64,000 nt of DNA, from contig CM067526.1 of the NCBI GenBank assembly GCA_034509925.1, forward strand, positions 14,524,010-14,588,009, given 5' to 3'. Positions 38,331-51,240 of the stretch are shown one piece after another. This DNA is from Hirudinaria manillensis. Its lineage: Eukaryota > Annelida > Clitellata > Hirudinida > Hirudinidae. Position numbers and translations under genes: made by a program. Under the pieces are notes generated by a model. It was not told where the DNA came from and ran no database searches. It was given only the letters and a program-made list of their open reading frames with translations. The stretch's first letter is position 1, and every line of letters starts with the position of its first letter.

Positions 38331-39061
38331 GTTGCATCTGGCGTATTTTCACTGGACTTCCTGGGCTTTTAATTTATTTATGGGAAATCATTTGAAGCGA
38401 TGCTTTGTTACCAAAAACTCTATCCCTTGGTATGTGGTCTTGCATCGACTTGCATCATTTCCACATATATCCTTTGAAGTAGTTTTAAATTGTGCTTTGA
38501 AATAAAACTAATTTATTGCTCATTCTTATCAATTCTTGATGATGCAAGTGGACTAGCCAGAATGTAATGAAACTTTTTTGAGTTTGGAGAAGTGCAAAAC
38601 TCATTAGATGTTACATCATCTCTAATGGCATGTTGCAACCTCCTTTGCACAACTCATAATATGTAACATATCTATGTTGGCGTGTTGCATCTCCTTTGCA
38701 CAAATTTTGACATACACAAAACATATTTTCCAATTGCAAACCAATGATTTCTTATTGAACACTCACCAGGAAATAAGTATAGCAAATTTAGTATTAGTCG
38801 GTCTTGAAACTACAATGACGATGGTAAATGTGATGATGATGATTATGATAAATGTGATAAAGTACACAGAAGTTCACAGAATGAACGACTGAAAAAACAC
38901 AAAAACTTACAAAAGTTACAGTTCAAATTGAGTTGCAAAACTATGTCGTTGAAGATATGATGACCATGATGATGATGACGACAATGACCTCCCAAAGTTA
39001 TGAAGTTAAATGCATTCTCTACATTGCAGAAAGCAATTTTCTTTATTGATCGTAATCATAA
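38331..39061. other. Convergent 3' flanks of member 5 and NUP98-NUP96
   Basis: Contains the direct repeat at 38592-38702 and short GAT runs. No gene supported. Confidence 0.5.
38592..38702. repeat. Imperfect direct repeat, two units of about 53 bp
   Basis: Unit 1 (about 38592-38645) and unit 2 (about 38646-38699) share the order TGCA-AACTCAT, ATGT-ACAT, GGC-TGTTGCA and CTCCTTTGCAC. Confidence 0.65.
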
Positions 39062-42000
39062 TCAACGCAACATTTCAATGCTCCTGATGATGGTCTTCTT
39101 AAGGTGTTCGTGGCCAAGTCTCGAGTGAGTTTCTTTGAGAAGTTCCTCGGACATTGGCATCTTCAGAAGGGCGTCGCAGAGTTGTCTTCGACGTTAAATT
39201 ACAAATCAAGGAATAATTAAATTAATTTAAATTTTAAATTATGATAAATGAGAAGTAAGCAGTTTAATAAAATATGGCAAGACGTTTCTAAGCTATTTGC
39301 TATAAACTGTGATGCTTACATAAACGGCACTTAAAAATCTGTTGAAAGTTGATTGAAACTTACAAAACATATTCTTCATTAGCTTCGTATGTTCCCCTGT
39401 CATTTGACACAAGTTTCACAGAAGCTGTCAGCAGGGATTGTGACATCAGGTGTTGTGCATACCTGCATAACATATTACGTGAACCGATGTTATAATTATT
39501 GCCTTTGTATAAGTTGACAATACTGCCAGTGCATAAAACGAAAAATTATTATTAATTATTATTATTAATCATTTGGTCTTCATGCTCACCTGTCTACAGG
39601 TGTGATGTTTGGCAGGCATTTAATTCCTGCTGTCAAGGCATTTACTAATGACTCCAATTCATCCAGAAGCTGAGATCGCAGAATGTAAACCATTAGATAT
39701 TATAGTATTATTTTATTATTGATTGATTATCAGTTTTATTTGAAGTTATCATCATCTACAAGGCATCACCGTATTCATCATCACTGACCTCATGATGTTG
39801 ATTACTATCATCCTCCTCCATCTTTTCCAAGATCTCAAGCAGTCTAAGGTACCTCAAATAAACTGCTCCTCCCTCCTCAAATTTTCTACCCGGGGTCTTC
39901 CACCCCGCTCGCTCCCCTAAACCTGCGAACCACTTCCTCAGGGACGTGCGGTCTCCGTCGACGACGGCCTGAGGGGCGAGTTTGTTTACAACGAGGTCGT
40001 GGTAAAGTGCAAACCGTCGAGCTTTGAAGAGATGGATCGATCTCAGGTTCTCCTGCCCTTCGGACGTCGCACGAGTGGCCTTTAATTTCAAGGCCAGTGT
40101 TAAAGAACATTTATTTATTTTATTTGTATTATGCCATCTTTACTAACCTTAGCTTCATGAACCCACTCTGCTGGAATTTTGAGTTTCTCAACCAAAAATT
40201 TCTCTTTGTCGTTGAGCAACGACGTTTCCTCGTCATCTGCAAATTTATTGCTCGAGTTGTTGCGGTTGACATCATCATCATCTTCGCATTCATCTCGTTG
40301 GAGAAGCTCGACGTTCCTCGTTACGATCTTCTTGACGGCATCCGTGCGACTGCAATGCCGATCGACTTAATTACTCGGCCCGAGATATTATTGTTTAAAG
40401 CCCGACAAAATGTTTATTAAATGTAATCGCCCACCTAATGGGATTTGGAATATGCATGAGCACAAAGACAGCCCAGTGCCACTGACCAATGGCTTCCAAT
40501 TGGCTGGCATAGTTATGACAGATCGAGGCCAGGTGAAAATCACTGATGTGTTGGTATCCTAGCGAACCTAGCAGTTTCATAAGATGCCAGCTGCAAGAAA
40601 TACAATAAGTAGTTAAAATGCTTAGATAGCAGATGTAACAACGTCCCCGACAGTTGCCAATAGCAACAAAAACAGTAAACACATCATAATCATCACCTGC
40701 AGCTGTAATCAAGGTCATTCTCACTGAACGAGGCCGGGTTAAGAATCTTCTGGAGAGGATAAGACTTATTGCAGAACAACTTCAAGAGCTGAAAGGTCAC
40801 ATCCATTACTCCCGACTCTTCGTCGAGACCCCAATTCTCCATATAAGATGGGTTCGGGGCGGCACAGTATCTCCCGCGAGAGGTCGAACCGAGGTAGCCT
40901 AATTGGTACTCTTCGAGAGCTACAGAGATCGTACACGTGGCAGGACATGCATACCTTTGAAAATGATGTTCCAATAAATGTTAAAATATATTGTCATTAA
41001 TAAGTATTAATTTTGTTAGCAACTTCCGATCGCCTAAGCAATGCTCGGCACAATTAACATTAGCAAGTCGTTCAATGCCATCGACATCTAACCAGAGATG
41101 AAGTCCAAAACATCTTTTCCAATCCAGTGATTTGCAACAATTGATTTGTCCCTTTGATGTCCTCAGCACAAGAATTCCACCCAGCAGTGCAAAGATGGCC
41201 AAACGGCTTTCGCTTATGAAGTGGTCAGACTGCGATCGACCCAATAGGAATCAATATTATCAATATAGTTCAGAACAAATATATATAAGTACGTTCATAT
41301 TGGTTTGATGCTCTTAAACACATGTTGCAGAGCACCATGCAAATTATTTGTTTGCAGTCTATTAAAAAGAGAACTAATCTTCATAATTCTTCTATCAATC
41401 AATTAATGCAATAGCTCTTCAATAACTCGTATCAAGTCATTCACCAAACCTTAGAGTAGCTCCACAATTCGAGCTGCTTCCTCAGCATTAACCGAACGTC
41501 GTCGGGACCGCAGGCCTGAGACAGGATGAGGGACATGTGGAAGTCCTTGACCTTCGTGGCTGCCTCCACCGCCTCTTTCACCTGGAACCCCGTGAGATGG
41601 CAGAAGGTTACGCTGCCGTCTGCATTATCTCCCCCCAGCGACTTGATCTGATTATTTGAAAAATATCATGAAAAAATCAATTAGCAAATAACTGAATCTA
41701 AATTTTAAACAGTATAAGCAAAATAAATGTGACAGAATCCCACCTCCTCTGCAATTCTTTTGGCAGCATCTTCAACAAGCCATCCAGTAACTGCCTCCTT
41801 CCTCAAACTCTGAACATAATAATCATCCCCATCAGCAACTCCAAGGTCTCCCCACAAGGAAAGGCACAATTTCCACACTGACGACATGTTCCTGCCCCAT
41901 TCTGAAACATAAATATAATAATAACAACATAATAAAATATATCCCCAGATAAATTAATAGAAATCCATCAAAAATATCAATCTTTGGTAACAAATTTAGA

Positions 42001-45000
42001 CGACCAAAATCTTTTTCACCTGATCGATCGGCCAGCTTCGATAGCTCGTTGGTTACCTCCTCGAGAAGGGATTGGGGTTCTTTAGAGTAAGAAATGTGAG
42101 GGCAAGTGGAATGAGATTCGAGCGGAACGTCGACATCGCCGCCCATTTCCATCAGGCAACTTTCTACTTGGCAGTGATCCAGCTCTGCCTGGAGACAAAC
42201 TTCCAAGGCTTCCTGTAGAACACAGTTGTCAACTTAAATGTAAACATACCAATGCATTCCCACATAAAAGTATTTATAAACTGAGAATAATTTAATTAAC
42301 CATCATTAACGTTCCAGTAATTTGGAAGCAGGAATAATTGTAGTTATTTGTTTCATTTAATTGTTTTGAAAGCTAATAATAAATAACACCCACCTTCACA
42401 CCACAACCACTTCCAAATGATGCAGGTGGCAAAATTCTTTCCAATTTTACTACAGAAGACAAATCACCTGCTTCTAATAACTTCATGGTATTTTGTCTTG
42501 CAATCAGGCCAAAGTTGTCTTAAAACAATGAAAGATTTATAATCTGTGAACACATTATCATTGTAATTATTGCTCATTTCACTCATTTATTCTGGCTAAA
42601 ATTACAATTTAAATGAAATCCTTTGAGAAGGATGCCAATTTCTCACTTGCAGACTTCCCTTCTGACTCCGAAGTACCACAGACAGCAGGACCGACGTGCG
42701 CCAAAGTCCAGCCTGGACAATTGTCCCCCGCGTACGAACCCCAACCCACGCGAGTCGATGCCCCCTGGTACAATCCGAGGTCGAGGTACAGATCCTGTTT
42801 TCCGAACGCCAGCGACTTCTCGAGAGGCACGCACTTCTTGATTGCCGTGGCAACGGCGGTAGATCTCCTCTCGAGGGCCCTCAGGTCCTCGTCCGTCATT
42901 CCCGACGGCACCGTCGGATGGATCGACTTGAAGGCGACCTTCGGTAGAACCGTGGAGGTCATGGAGGGGTGTATGCTTTGAGCCTTTAACCCAGAGAAGG
43001 AATGTGACTGCAACGGGGATTGTCTACTAATAATGGTATCTGGAATGATTAAGATATTTTGTCATTGTCATCATTATTCATAGCCACAATTTATTACGAT
43101 TTATTACCTGTGTGGATTGCCATAGAAGTGTTGTTAGCAAATGGAGAACTAATTACAAACTGTTTGTTGGAAGAGAACGAAATATCTGAAAACACATTTT
43201 AATGTGTTTAATTAAATCGCTTGGCTCTTCTCACCTACTATCCTTATCCCCAAAACAAAACTAAATGCAAAAATTATCAAAGAAACATCAAGCCAACCTT
43301 TAAAGATGGATTTCCTAACAATCTTTGGCTTTCCTCTGAATGCCTCCTGATCTTCATCACCTTCTTCTTCTTCCTCATCCATCAAACCACCAAAAAACGA
43401 GGCCTTCTGTAACTGAACTTGGTGTGCAGAGACTTGTTCTAAAGTCTCGTACGTGGGATATTTCGATCGACTACCGAAGCACGTCGCGTCGCTTTCTTCG
43501 TCGCTCCTCGAGTAATCGTCTTCGTGAGCCACAGTCTTTCCATTCGAGAGAAACGAATTTTCCTTCTCCTCGCCGATTTCATCATCGTCGTCGTCGTCCT
43601 CTTCCGTCGACTCGTCCCCAATCTTGAAACCTTATCAATCATGACAGATACTTCAGTAATTATTTGTTTACTCAACTTTCTTCGTCATCATCATCAACAA
43701 CATCAACAACAACAATTACCTCTCTTTGGAAAAGGAGTAACTTTCACCCTCTCGAGTCTCTGAAATTTGCTGTCTTCGTCATCGCACGTCATGCACTCGT
43801 CGACCTCGTCGTCTTTTGCAAAGCGAGCACGTCGAGTCTGCGGAACGGGAGTCGCAAAGACACGTTTTTGTTGTTCTGATGGAATCTTCTTGGGAATTCC
43901 AGATGTTTGTGGTGGCTGCTGTTGTGGTTTCTGCAGCATTTATTGCATTTATTTATTGCAGAATTAAATGGAAAATGCATGTCCAAAAATAATAATGAGG
44001 ATGTGTCGATGAAAATAGACGAAATGGTTTATATCCACGAACGACATCCTTTGGCGTCGTCATCTTTCCAAGCGTCTCACCTTTTCGAGCGGATCAACTC
44101 CCGTCTTCGCGACGTTCCTGGCAGATTCCTCGTCGTCTTCCGAATCGTCGAGCATTCCGTACTTGGAAAAGTGATCGACCTGGAATGTGTCGCTTGTGTC
44201 AGTCAAAGATTTTATTCTTAAACCATTAAACCTAGTGATTTGACTGCACATATTGACTTCCAGCCAACCAATAGGTCTATTCATTAATTCAATCTACTTT
44301 CATTTGATATGAAGCATACAGTTAGGGTTCACTAACAATGAAGACATAAGATCCTGTCTCTGGTCTGTACTCCACAAACTTGGCCTGCATGCTGTTGCAT
44401 TTTCTCTCCAGCTTTTCCACGAAGCCCAGGCTCATGAGTCGATTATAGTCCTGCAATAGAAACAAGAATAGGTTAAATGTACAATAAAGAATGACAGATC
44501 TAATAACATTCATTAACTGCTGGTTTCAACATTGACATAAAAGGCAAGAATAGCTTCTCACTGTGATGGGCTGCTTGGAAGTTTTATCAATGGGGTAAAC
44601 CATGTCGAGTGTAACTTGGGCCTTCTTGTTGAGTCCCTGACCTCTGGGGTGCTTTGTGGTGCTGTCTGGATAGATCTCAATCTCCTTGCGACGGAAGTGC
44701 ACTGACCAACAACATTCACCATCATTCATCATTTGGAAATTTATTAAATTTTGATTTTAATACATTATCTTTGTATCTACTTCATTGCACAACAAAGACC
44801 ACTTCCAATATATTATTCATGTTATTATTCTTTTATAATATTAAAATATTCTTTATAATCTACAGATCTCGACTCACCCAACTCGTCGAGGTTCAAGTCG
44901 GTAACGTCCGTTTCTCCCGGGAAAAGCACGTTTCCGTACCCTTCGCGTCCGATGACGAGGTCTCTCACGATGCACCTTCCTTCCTCGTCGATCAAGTTCT

Positions 45001-48000
45001 CCATTTCGTCCAGGGTCGGAAGCGTGAAATAATCGGGTCGGGTCGACACCACTCCCGTGCGACGGGGAGCCTCGCGGGAAACGAGGACGGCGTCGTCGGC
45101 GGGATCGGACTGAGGATTAGTTTAGCGGAAGTTGTTTGTTACAAAGCATCTTCTAAGCATCTTTCATGCAAAGAAATTAAAAGTTTATTCAGAAACTTTA
45201 CAAACAACTCACAATGTGAATATTTTCATTCTCTCTCAAATTCGAAAGACCGGTTGTCTTTGGAATGAGTTCGTCCATTGTGTTGTTCATTGGGTTCCTG
45301 ATGATGTTATGCGACGATATATTAAGATTTTATATGATGACACATTAAGATATCACGCTCTGCCTCGAGTATCATCAACACAAGACGGCCTGGTTAGTGT
45401 CACATACCCGTCATATCTTGAATCTTCGAGGTCATGTCTGGATCTTGTTCTCGTAACACTGTGTCCTGATTTTCCAAACTCACTAAAATTAAAAGGCATT
45501 TAAAAAGTTTTAAAAAGTAACAATTAATTTTATAAAAAAAAAGTGAGAAGTTGAAATAGATTAGGTGCCAAAGTATTATTATTATTATTATATTATTATT
45601 ATTAGGTCATTTCCATCCCTAACCAATGATAATTCAAACCTGTTATGAGGACCGATGACAATCGGACTCCTCCCGTTTCCGTTGAGCACGTTGGCCGTCA
45701 ACAACGGATTCGGAGAACTCGTTCTCGATTGGTCGACGGCTTCTTTCATGTTGTTGTAGGTCTGTTGCTGCTGAAGTATGCTTTTCACGTCGAGGTATTT
45801 GTAATTCTTTCGCGGAACGAAAGTCTCTTCGAGATTCTGATTTTGATTCGCAGACACGTCCTCATCCAAGCAATCGAATAGCAAAGACTGCAATTCACAC
45901 AAAGGCCATTTATGATCACAAATTAGGAAATGTTTTCAGTAAGTATTAAAATAATTTATTAAATAAAATGATATTAAATAAGTTAATTAACATCATTAAA
46001 TACCAACAACATAAAACTCATAAAATGACAACCACTTTTTCGCTTCTTTCTGCAAGCGGCACCGTCTTAATGGCAGGTCTATCCTGAGAGTGCCTGTACC
46101 TCAGTTGCGTGGACAACAAAGTCTGCTGAGCTGTCGGATTCGTCGGCTTCAAAAGCTCGTTCTGTCTCGAAGGATCCTGGCAAAGAACAGTATGACCTCG
46201 AGTTACCGACGTTACCCGATTCAAAATCCAAAATGTTTTCTTAAAATTTACCCCGAGTAGGTTCTTAAAGAGAGGGTTGTCTCCGTAAGGGGAGGCGTTC
46301 AGTGCTGCAATGTGTTGCTGGATCTGCTTTTGTTGCTCGAGTAGCATCAACAACTCGGAGTTCTGCTGCTGCTGCTGTTGTTGCAATTGTTGCGTCTGAC
46401 CTCCGAGCAAAGAGGCGTTCGTCCCGAACGTCCCCGTGCCGAGGGTCCCGGCGTTGGCGGCTCCGAGACCTCCGGCGGTCAGAGAGGCGTTGCCGAGGCC
46501 CAAACCGAAGCCTTGTTGAGAAGAAATTGTACTCGTGCTTATATTGAGAGCTCCTTGATTTAACAACAAATAGAATTAGATGCAATAGATCGTCATTCGC
46601 CGAGTCGCGAACGATTCGACGGAGTCGCCGATCGAACGAAATCGAGAGCTTCGTACCCGAAGTGGCCGTACCGCCGAAAAGCGAAGCACCAGGTTTCTGT
46701 TGATTCGGAAACAAAGATCCGGAGGGGTTCGAAGATCCAAATCCCGACGTGGTGCCCAAAGTCGTCGACCCAAAAGCTGCAAAAGAAACGTAGAAAAGCT
46801 GCTTTCGTGTCGACTTAATGAAACGTGTTGTTAATGCTTAATTAAAAAAATCCAGAAATATTTCATGGCATAGTAACTAATCACTTCGTTGATATACCTT
46901 AATAATGCATAACAAAATTTATTTCAAAAATCAACCTCCAAATCCGACGCTCGAATTCTGACCGAAGCCCGCAGCACCCGAAGTTGCGGGTTTGTTAAAA
47001 ACTCCTCCGAAGGCACCCCCGAGACCCGACTGGGTCGTTTGAGTCGCGCCGAACGCGAACGCGGAACTCGTGCCCGTCTGCCCGAAGCCGGTCTGGGGTT
47101 TCGCACCGAAGAGTCCGCCCGTGCTCTGATGGTTTCGGAAAATAAATTCCATTAAATCGGCAAATCGATGTTTTCCTAATGACTTATGACTTAAGATGAA
47201 ATTAGTGGAAATACTGGCAGTTAGAAATCGACATCAGTTTTAATGACTCACGGTACTCTGGGCTCCGAAGGACGTGTTCGCCTGGGAATTTCCGAACAAT
47301 CCGAAAGATGACTGCGTCGTGGTTGCCGTCGAAGCAAACATTCCACCAGACTGCAAGGAAAATATTAATATTGATGATATTTATCAATAATAATAATAAT
47401 AATAACAATAGCCCTTGATATCTCTATAATGCCATCAAAAGAGGATATCACTAATATCAGTAATTTGCATCTCTTGTCACTTAAAATTACCAGCCAATCC
47501 AATGCTTAAATTATTAAAATATAAAAGGACAAAAATAATCTAACATTAGAGACTTGACATAGGAATCTAACAATGTTAAAAATAGCTCAACAAATTTTTT
47601 ATTAGCTTATAATATTTCCGGACAATATCACGACCTTGTTTCCTCCGAACGGCGACACGGACGGCAATCCGAACACGGTCGAAGCAGTGGTGGTGGTGTT
47701 CGTGGCTCCTCCGAACACCGGCTTGGGTTGCGACAGACTCGACCCGAACAGAGACGAGGCCGTGGACGTTCCGAAACCTTTCCAATGAAATATTAACACG
47801 TTCGTAAATCGTACGTAAACGAGATTGTGTAGAGATTCCTCGATATTAACCGATTTAATCGTCAATTATGATTCGTCATTGCATCGCGTCGAATGTTACC
47901 GATCTCGCAAGAATTTCGATTCTTAGGATTTGAACCCAAAAATCATTCAAATGCACTGCTGATGAATCAATGCTTCGAGATTGTTCTAAAAAAAATGAAC

Positions 48001-49458
48001 AACAAACACCAACCACTGGAAAAAGAGGGTTTGTTCTGAGTGCCAAACACTCCAAAACCTGAAGTCTGAGATTGAGGCTGAGAAGTTGATAGAAAAGATC
48101 CACCAAGACTAGAAGCTGATTTCCTATTTGCTTGGTAATCTTCAAATCTCAGCTCCTGAAGTTAATATTTGACAAATAATATACAAATAATCCTAACCCA
48201 AACCGTCAAAATTTTCAATTTAGTAAACATTAATAACCCAAGTTGGATGATGTAGATCTCATCGAAAGAAATCAAATGGTAAGTAATTAACTAAGTACAC
48301 TGGTTATACTACATCATTCATTACATATACAAACCTCAAAACTCTTGTTTTCGTACTCTTTCATGCCCGTTATGCAAAACATCTTCGTACTGATGCTGAC
48401 GGAACTCCCTGCCTTCATCATCGCATCCGACCCGGACACGGGCACAAACTTGATTGTGGTTCCGCTCTGCTGAGTACCTAGGCCGCCTAAAAATCCCCCC
48501 GTGTTCGAGGTCGCGACCCCTCCGAACAGGTTCAGTCCTCCTCCCGCGGATTGTCCGAAACCGGTCGATTGTTGCGTCCCTTGGCCGAACAACGATGACG
48601 TACCCGTTCCATACCCTATTTTGTTTTGCATGTAATCGTTATCAATGATGATCAATAGTGAATCGTTATCAATGAACTGTCATCATCAGCAATTTGTCAT
48701 TTGAATGATTTTTTTAGTCCAGGTCCATGCAACTCATGCAAGAACCATAACATTCAAAACAATTTCATGCCACATGCAAACTGACCTGAAGTGGCACTAT
48801 TCCCAAACATGTTTGTGCTTTGTTGTGATGTCTGTAAACCTGTACTTGATCCAAAGTCTTTGAAACAGAAGTATTAGTCATCATGTTACACTAATCACAA
48901 CCACGTAAACTGAGTAATTTAAAAACCACTTCACCACCATCATTAAAAGAGTTTTTTAAGAAAAAAAAACTTAATTTAAGCACTGCATTCTAAATTACTC
49001 ACTAAATGAGGTATTTCCTGTAGAAGTTCCAAAGGCAGACGTGTTACTGCTGCCAAATAATCCTCCACCAGTTGGATTGGTTGTTCCAAAAAGTCCAGTG
49101 GATGTTGATTGACTGGTACTCCCAAATGGGCTGGACCCAAAAGTAGCTCCTAATTCATAGACCAATTAAAACTTAGACCAACTTATGAAATTACAACTTT
49201 ATTTAAATGCTTTATATGAAGATCAACGTTAATTTATAACATTATTATACAGATATATATCGCTACTTTATGGAACCTAACATAACTTGAATTACCTCCT
49301 CCAAAGGTTGCATTGTTTGGTGTTCCAAATGTATTTGTGCCTGCATCAAAGCAAATGTGCTTACATCGAAAATAAAAACAGAAAGCAGCCTCAAATTAAA
49401 TCATACCAAAAGTATTTCCTGGCGTACCAAACAAACTTGGGGTTGTCTTGCCAAACAT
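39062..49458 (-). CDS. NUP98: Nucleoporin NUP98-NUP96 precursor (about 25 or more exons)
   Basis: One precursor that cleaves itself into Nup98 (FG-barrier and mRNA-export nucleoporin) and Nup96 (Y-complex scaffold). Order along the minus strand: start [14 protein letters not shown] (49458); FG/GLFG exons 48.8-49.4 kb; GLEBS exon 48.3-48.6 kb ([23 protein letters not shown]), which binds RAE1; further FG exons 46.2-48.2 kb with a Gln-rich segment; [10 protein letters not shown] (46.1 kb); autoproteolytic domain 44.1-45.1 kb ([36 protein letters not shown]) with the cleavage site HF/SKYG at about 44.17 kb; acidic Nup96 N-terminus 43.3-43.95 kb; Nup96 helical scaffold 39.1-43.0 kb ([30 protein letters not shown]). 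The last codon is at 39064. The whole order matches vertebrate NUP98. I checked a sample of exon junctions, not all. Confidence 0.94.
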
Positions 49459-51178
49459 AATGGTTCAAAATATCACCATACAGATCTAAAAATAAAAAAT
49501 GTCAACCTTTAACGACAAAATCCCCTGACCGTAGCTGGCTAAACTGCAGCTAGCGCCCGCTGGCACTCATTCGATTCAAGAATGTCAATAATTTAGTACG
49601 TTTTGCTTAACGATCCAAAATTAAGTAATGTTACAAAAAAATACTAATTTCGAAAGAATTACTTAGATCCAACCGAGCTTAGACACCACGCCGCAAATTA
49701 GTGGGGCATTTCCGCCATTCGTAATAAAGTGAAACGACTCCGCAGCAAATATGCACATCAAAATATTGTGAAATAAAAGCTACACCTATAATAAGTTTGC
49801 TTTAAAATGGCGAAATAGCCTCCTTTGAAAAGCTCACTTCGCTTAATTTGTCCAAAAAACCAAATCAAAGTTTGTCCCGGCGGTGAAAAGTAAAAGTATT
49901 TATCGAATGCGAAATGATTACTAACTAATTTTCAGACGACTAGAAATTGTTCGATGTTTAATAAATCCTTTAAACTTAAAAAAAAATAGTACCAATTATT
50001 GACGCGACAATTTTATACATCAGTTTTGTTTATATTCAAATGTTTATACAAATTATTATAAGCACAAATTTTCTTTATATTAAAAATTACGGACATTGTT
50101 TAACTTTTAATTAAATCCATCATATTTTAGGTGAGCAACTGTAGAAAAAAATGTCAAGCTCATCTACATATGCCATATATACTAAGTGAAAAGTGAGTTT
50201 TCTAATGGGTGACCAGGAGAGATTTTTTTTTATAAAGTAGCATGGCTAAGGCGGAGAGTGTCAGATGCCCCTTGAGTAATCGATTTTTGAAAACAAACTA
50301 ACGTAAAATTTGCCCTTCCCGCAATTCAATCTGTTTTGAAATCATGACTACTTCACCAAGCTGATATAATAACATAATTAATTGTTATAATGTTAAAAGC
50401 TCTGCGTTGAAACGTTTGATTTTAAATTGTTTAAATGATAAATCGGTATGTGTTTAAAAACTTCGAGTTATGTCTGGAATGTTGTTAATCGGGGAGAGAA
50501 AAGACACAAATATATATGACACAAATATATATTTATCAATCGATATATCCACGACTGAAAGGCACACATTTTACATTTTTCTTATCTTTACTAACATTTG
50601 TCCGAATGATATTTTGGTGTCTAGCTTTATAGTTTATTCCTTAGAAAATAATTGTATAAATACACCTAGCATATTAATTGTTTAATGATACAATACGGCT
50701 CTAATCAGCGAGGAATTATTATTCAACCGTTTATTATTACCCGACTATCCAGCCCTATGTCAATTTTTTGGGCAAGTTTGCGACTCTCGTGATTTTGTTT
50801 ATAATAAACGCTACATATATTAATTAGTTGCTTATTTTGATTCTGCCGTTCACAATATACATTAAGTGTTACATTTATTTATTAACAATAATTACGACTA
50901 ATAATCGCGATAATGCGCGATAAATTCGATCAGAAAAGAATCATGTGCTGTAAATGCTATCACGTATATTGCCAGTTATGAGAACAGTTCCCATGATAGA
51001 TTGACGGACAGGTCAAACGGATCTTAACTTATCGGAGGATTCATTAAAAGATAGCAGATCTTGCAGAACAGATTTAAACTGAGGGACTGAGACTAGTTTT
51101 TTTTTAGAGAAACAAAGCTGTGGATGTAGCAAGCGGCCTTCCTGGAATCAAAGATTTTTTTTTATATAAAGTTTAACA
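43492..51178. repeat. Tandem segmental duplication, copy 1 (7,687 bp)
   Basis: Matches 51242-58919 in direct orientation with an offset of 7,735-7,750 bp that changes only at a few small indels. It covers the upstream 1.7 kb, all NUP98 exons and the first part of the acidic Nup96 exon. This copy is continuous with the rest of NUP96. Confidence 0.97.
49459..51174. other. Upstream region of NUP98 copy 1
   Basis: 1.7 kb, AT-rich, almost identical to 57200-58915, so both NUP98 copies carry the same candidate promoter. Only a short frame (50470-50685) with no features. Confidence 0.6.
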
Positions 51179-51240
51179 TAAGAGGAATCGAGCTGAAATG
51201 TATAAACTCGAACGTGAAATTGAACGGATCAAGAAGGCCA
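51175..51240 (+). other. 66-bp templated insert from tandem-family member 3 at the duplication junction
   Basis: Bases 51175-51240 are identical to 34341-34406, in the same orientation, and lie exactly between the end of copy 1 and the start of copy 2. The first four bases (AACA) also belong to the duplicated unit, giving 4 bp of microhomology. After the insert one unmatched A (51241) precedes copy 2. Confidence 0.97.

Noticed and set aside
44654-45268. Plus-strand frame of 204 codons (and its counterpart at 52398-52913)
   Set aside because: Antisense to NUP98 autoproteolytic-domain exons, which match the family on the other strand.
46265-46759. Minus-strand frame of 164 codons rich in Arg
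   Set aside because: Partly true exon (FG-type start), but most of it is NUP98 sequence in the wrong frame plus intron.
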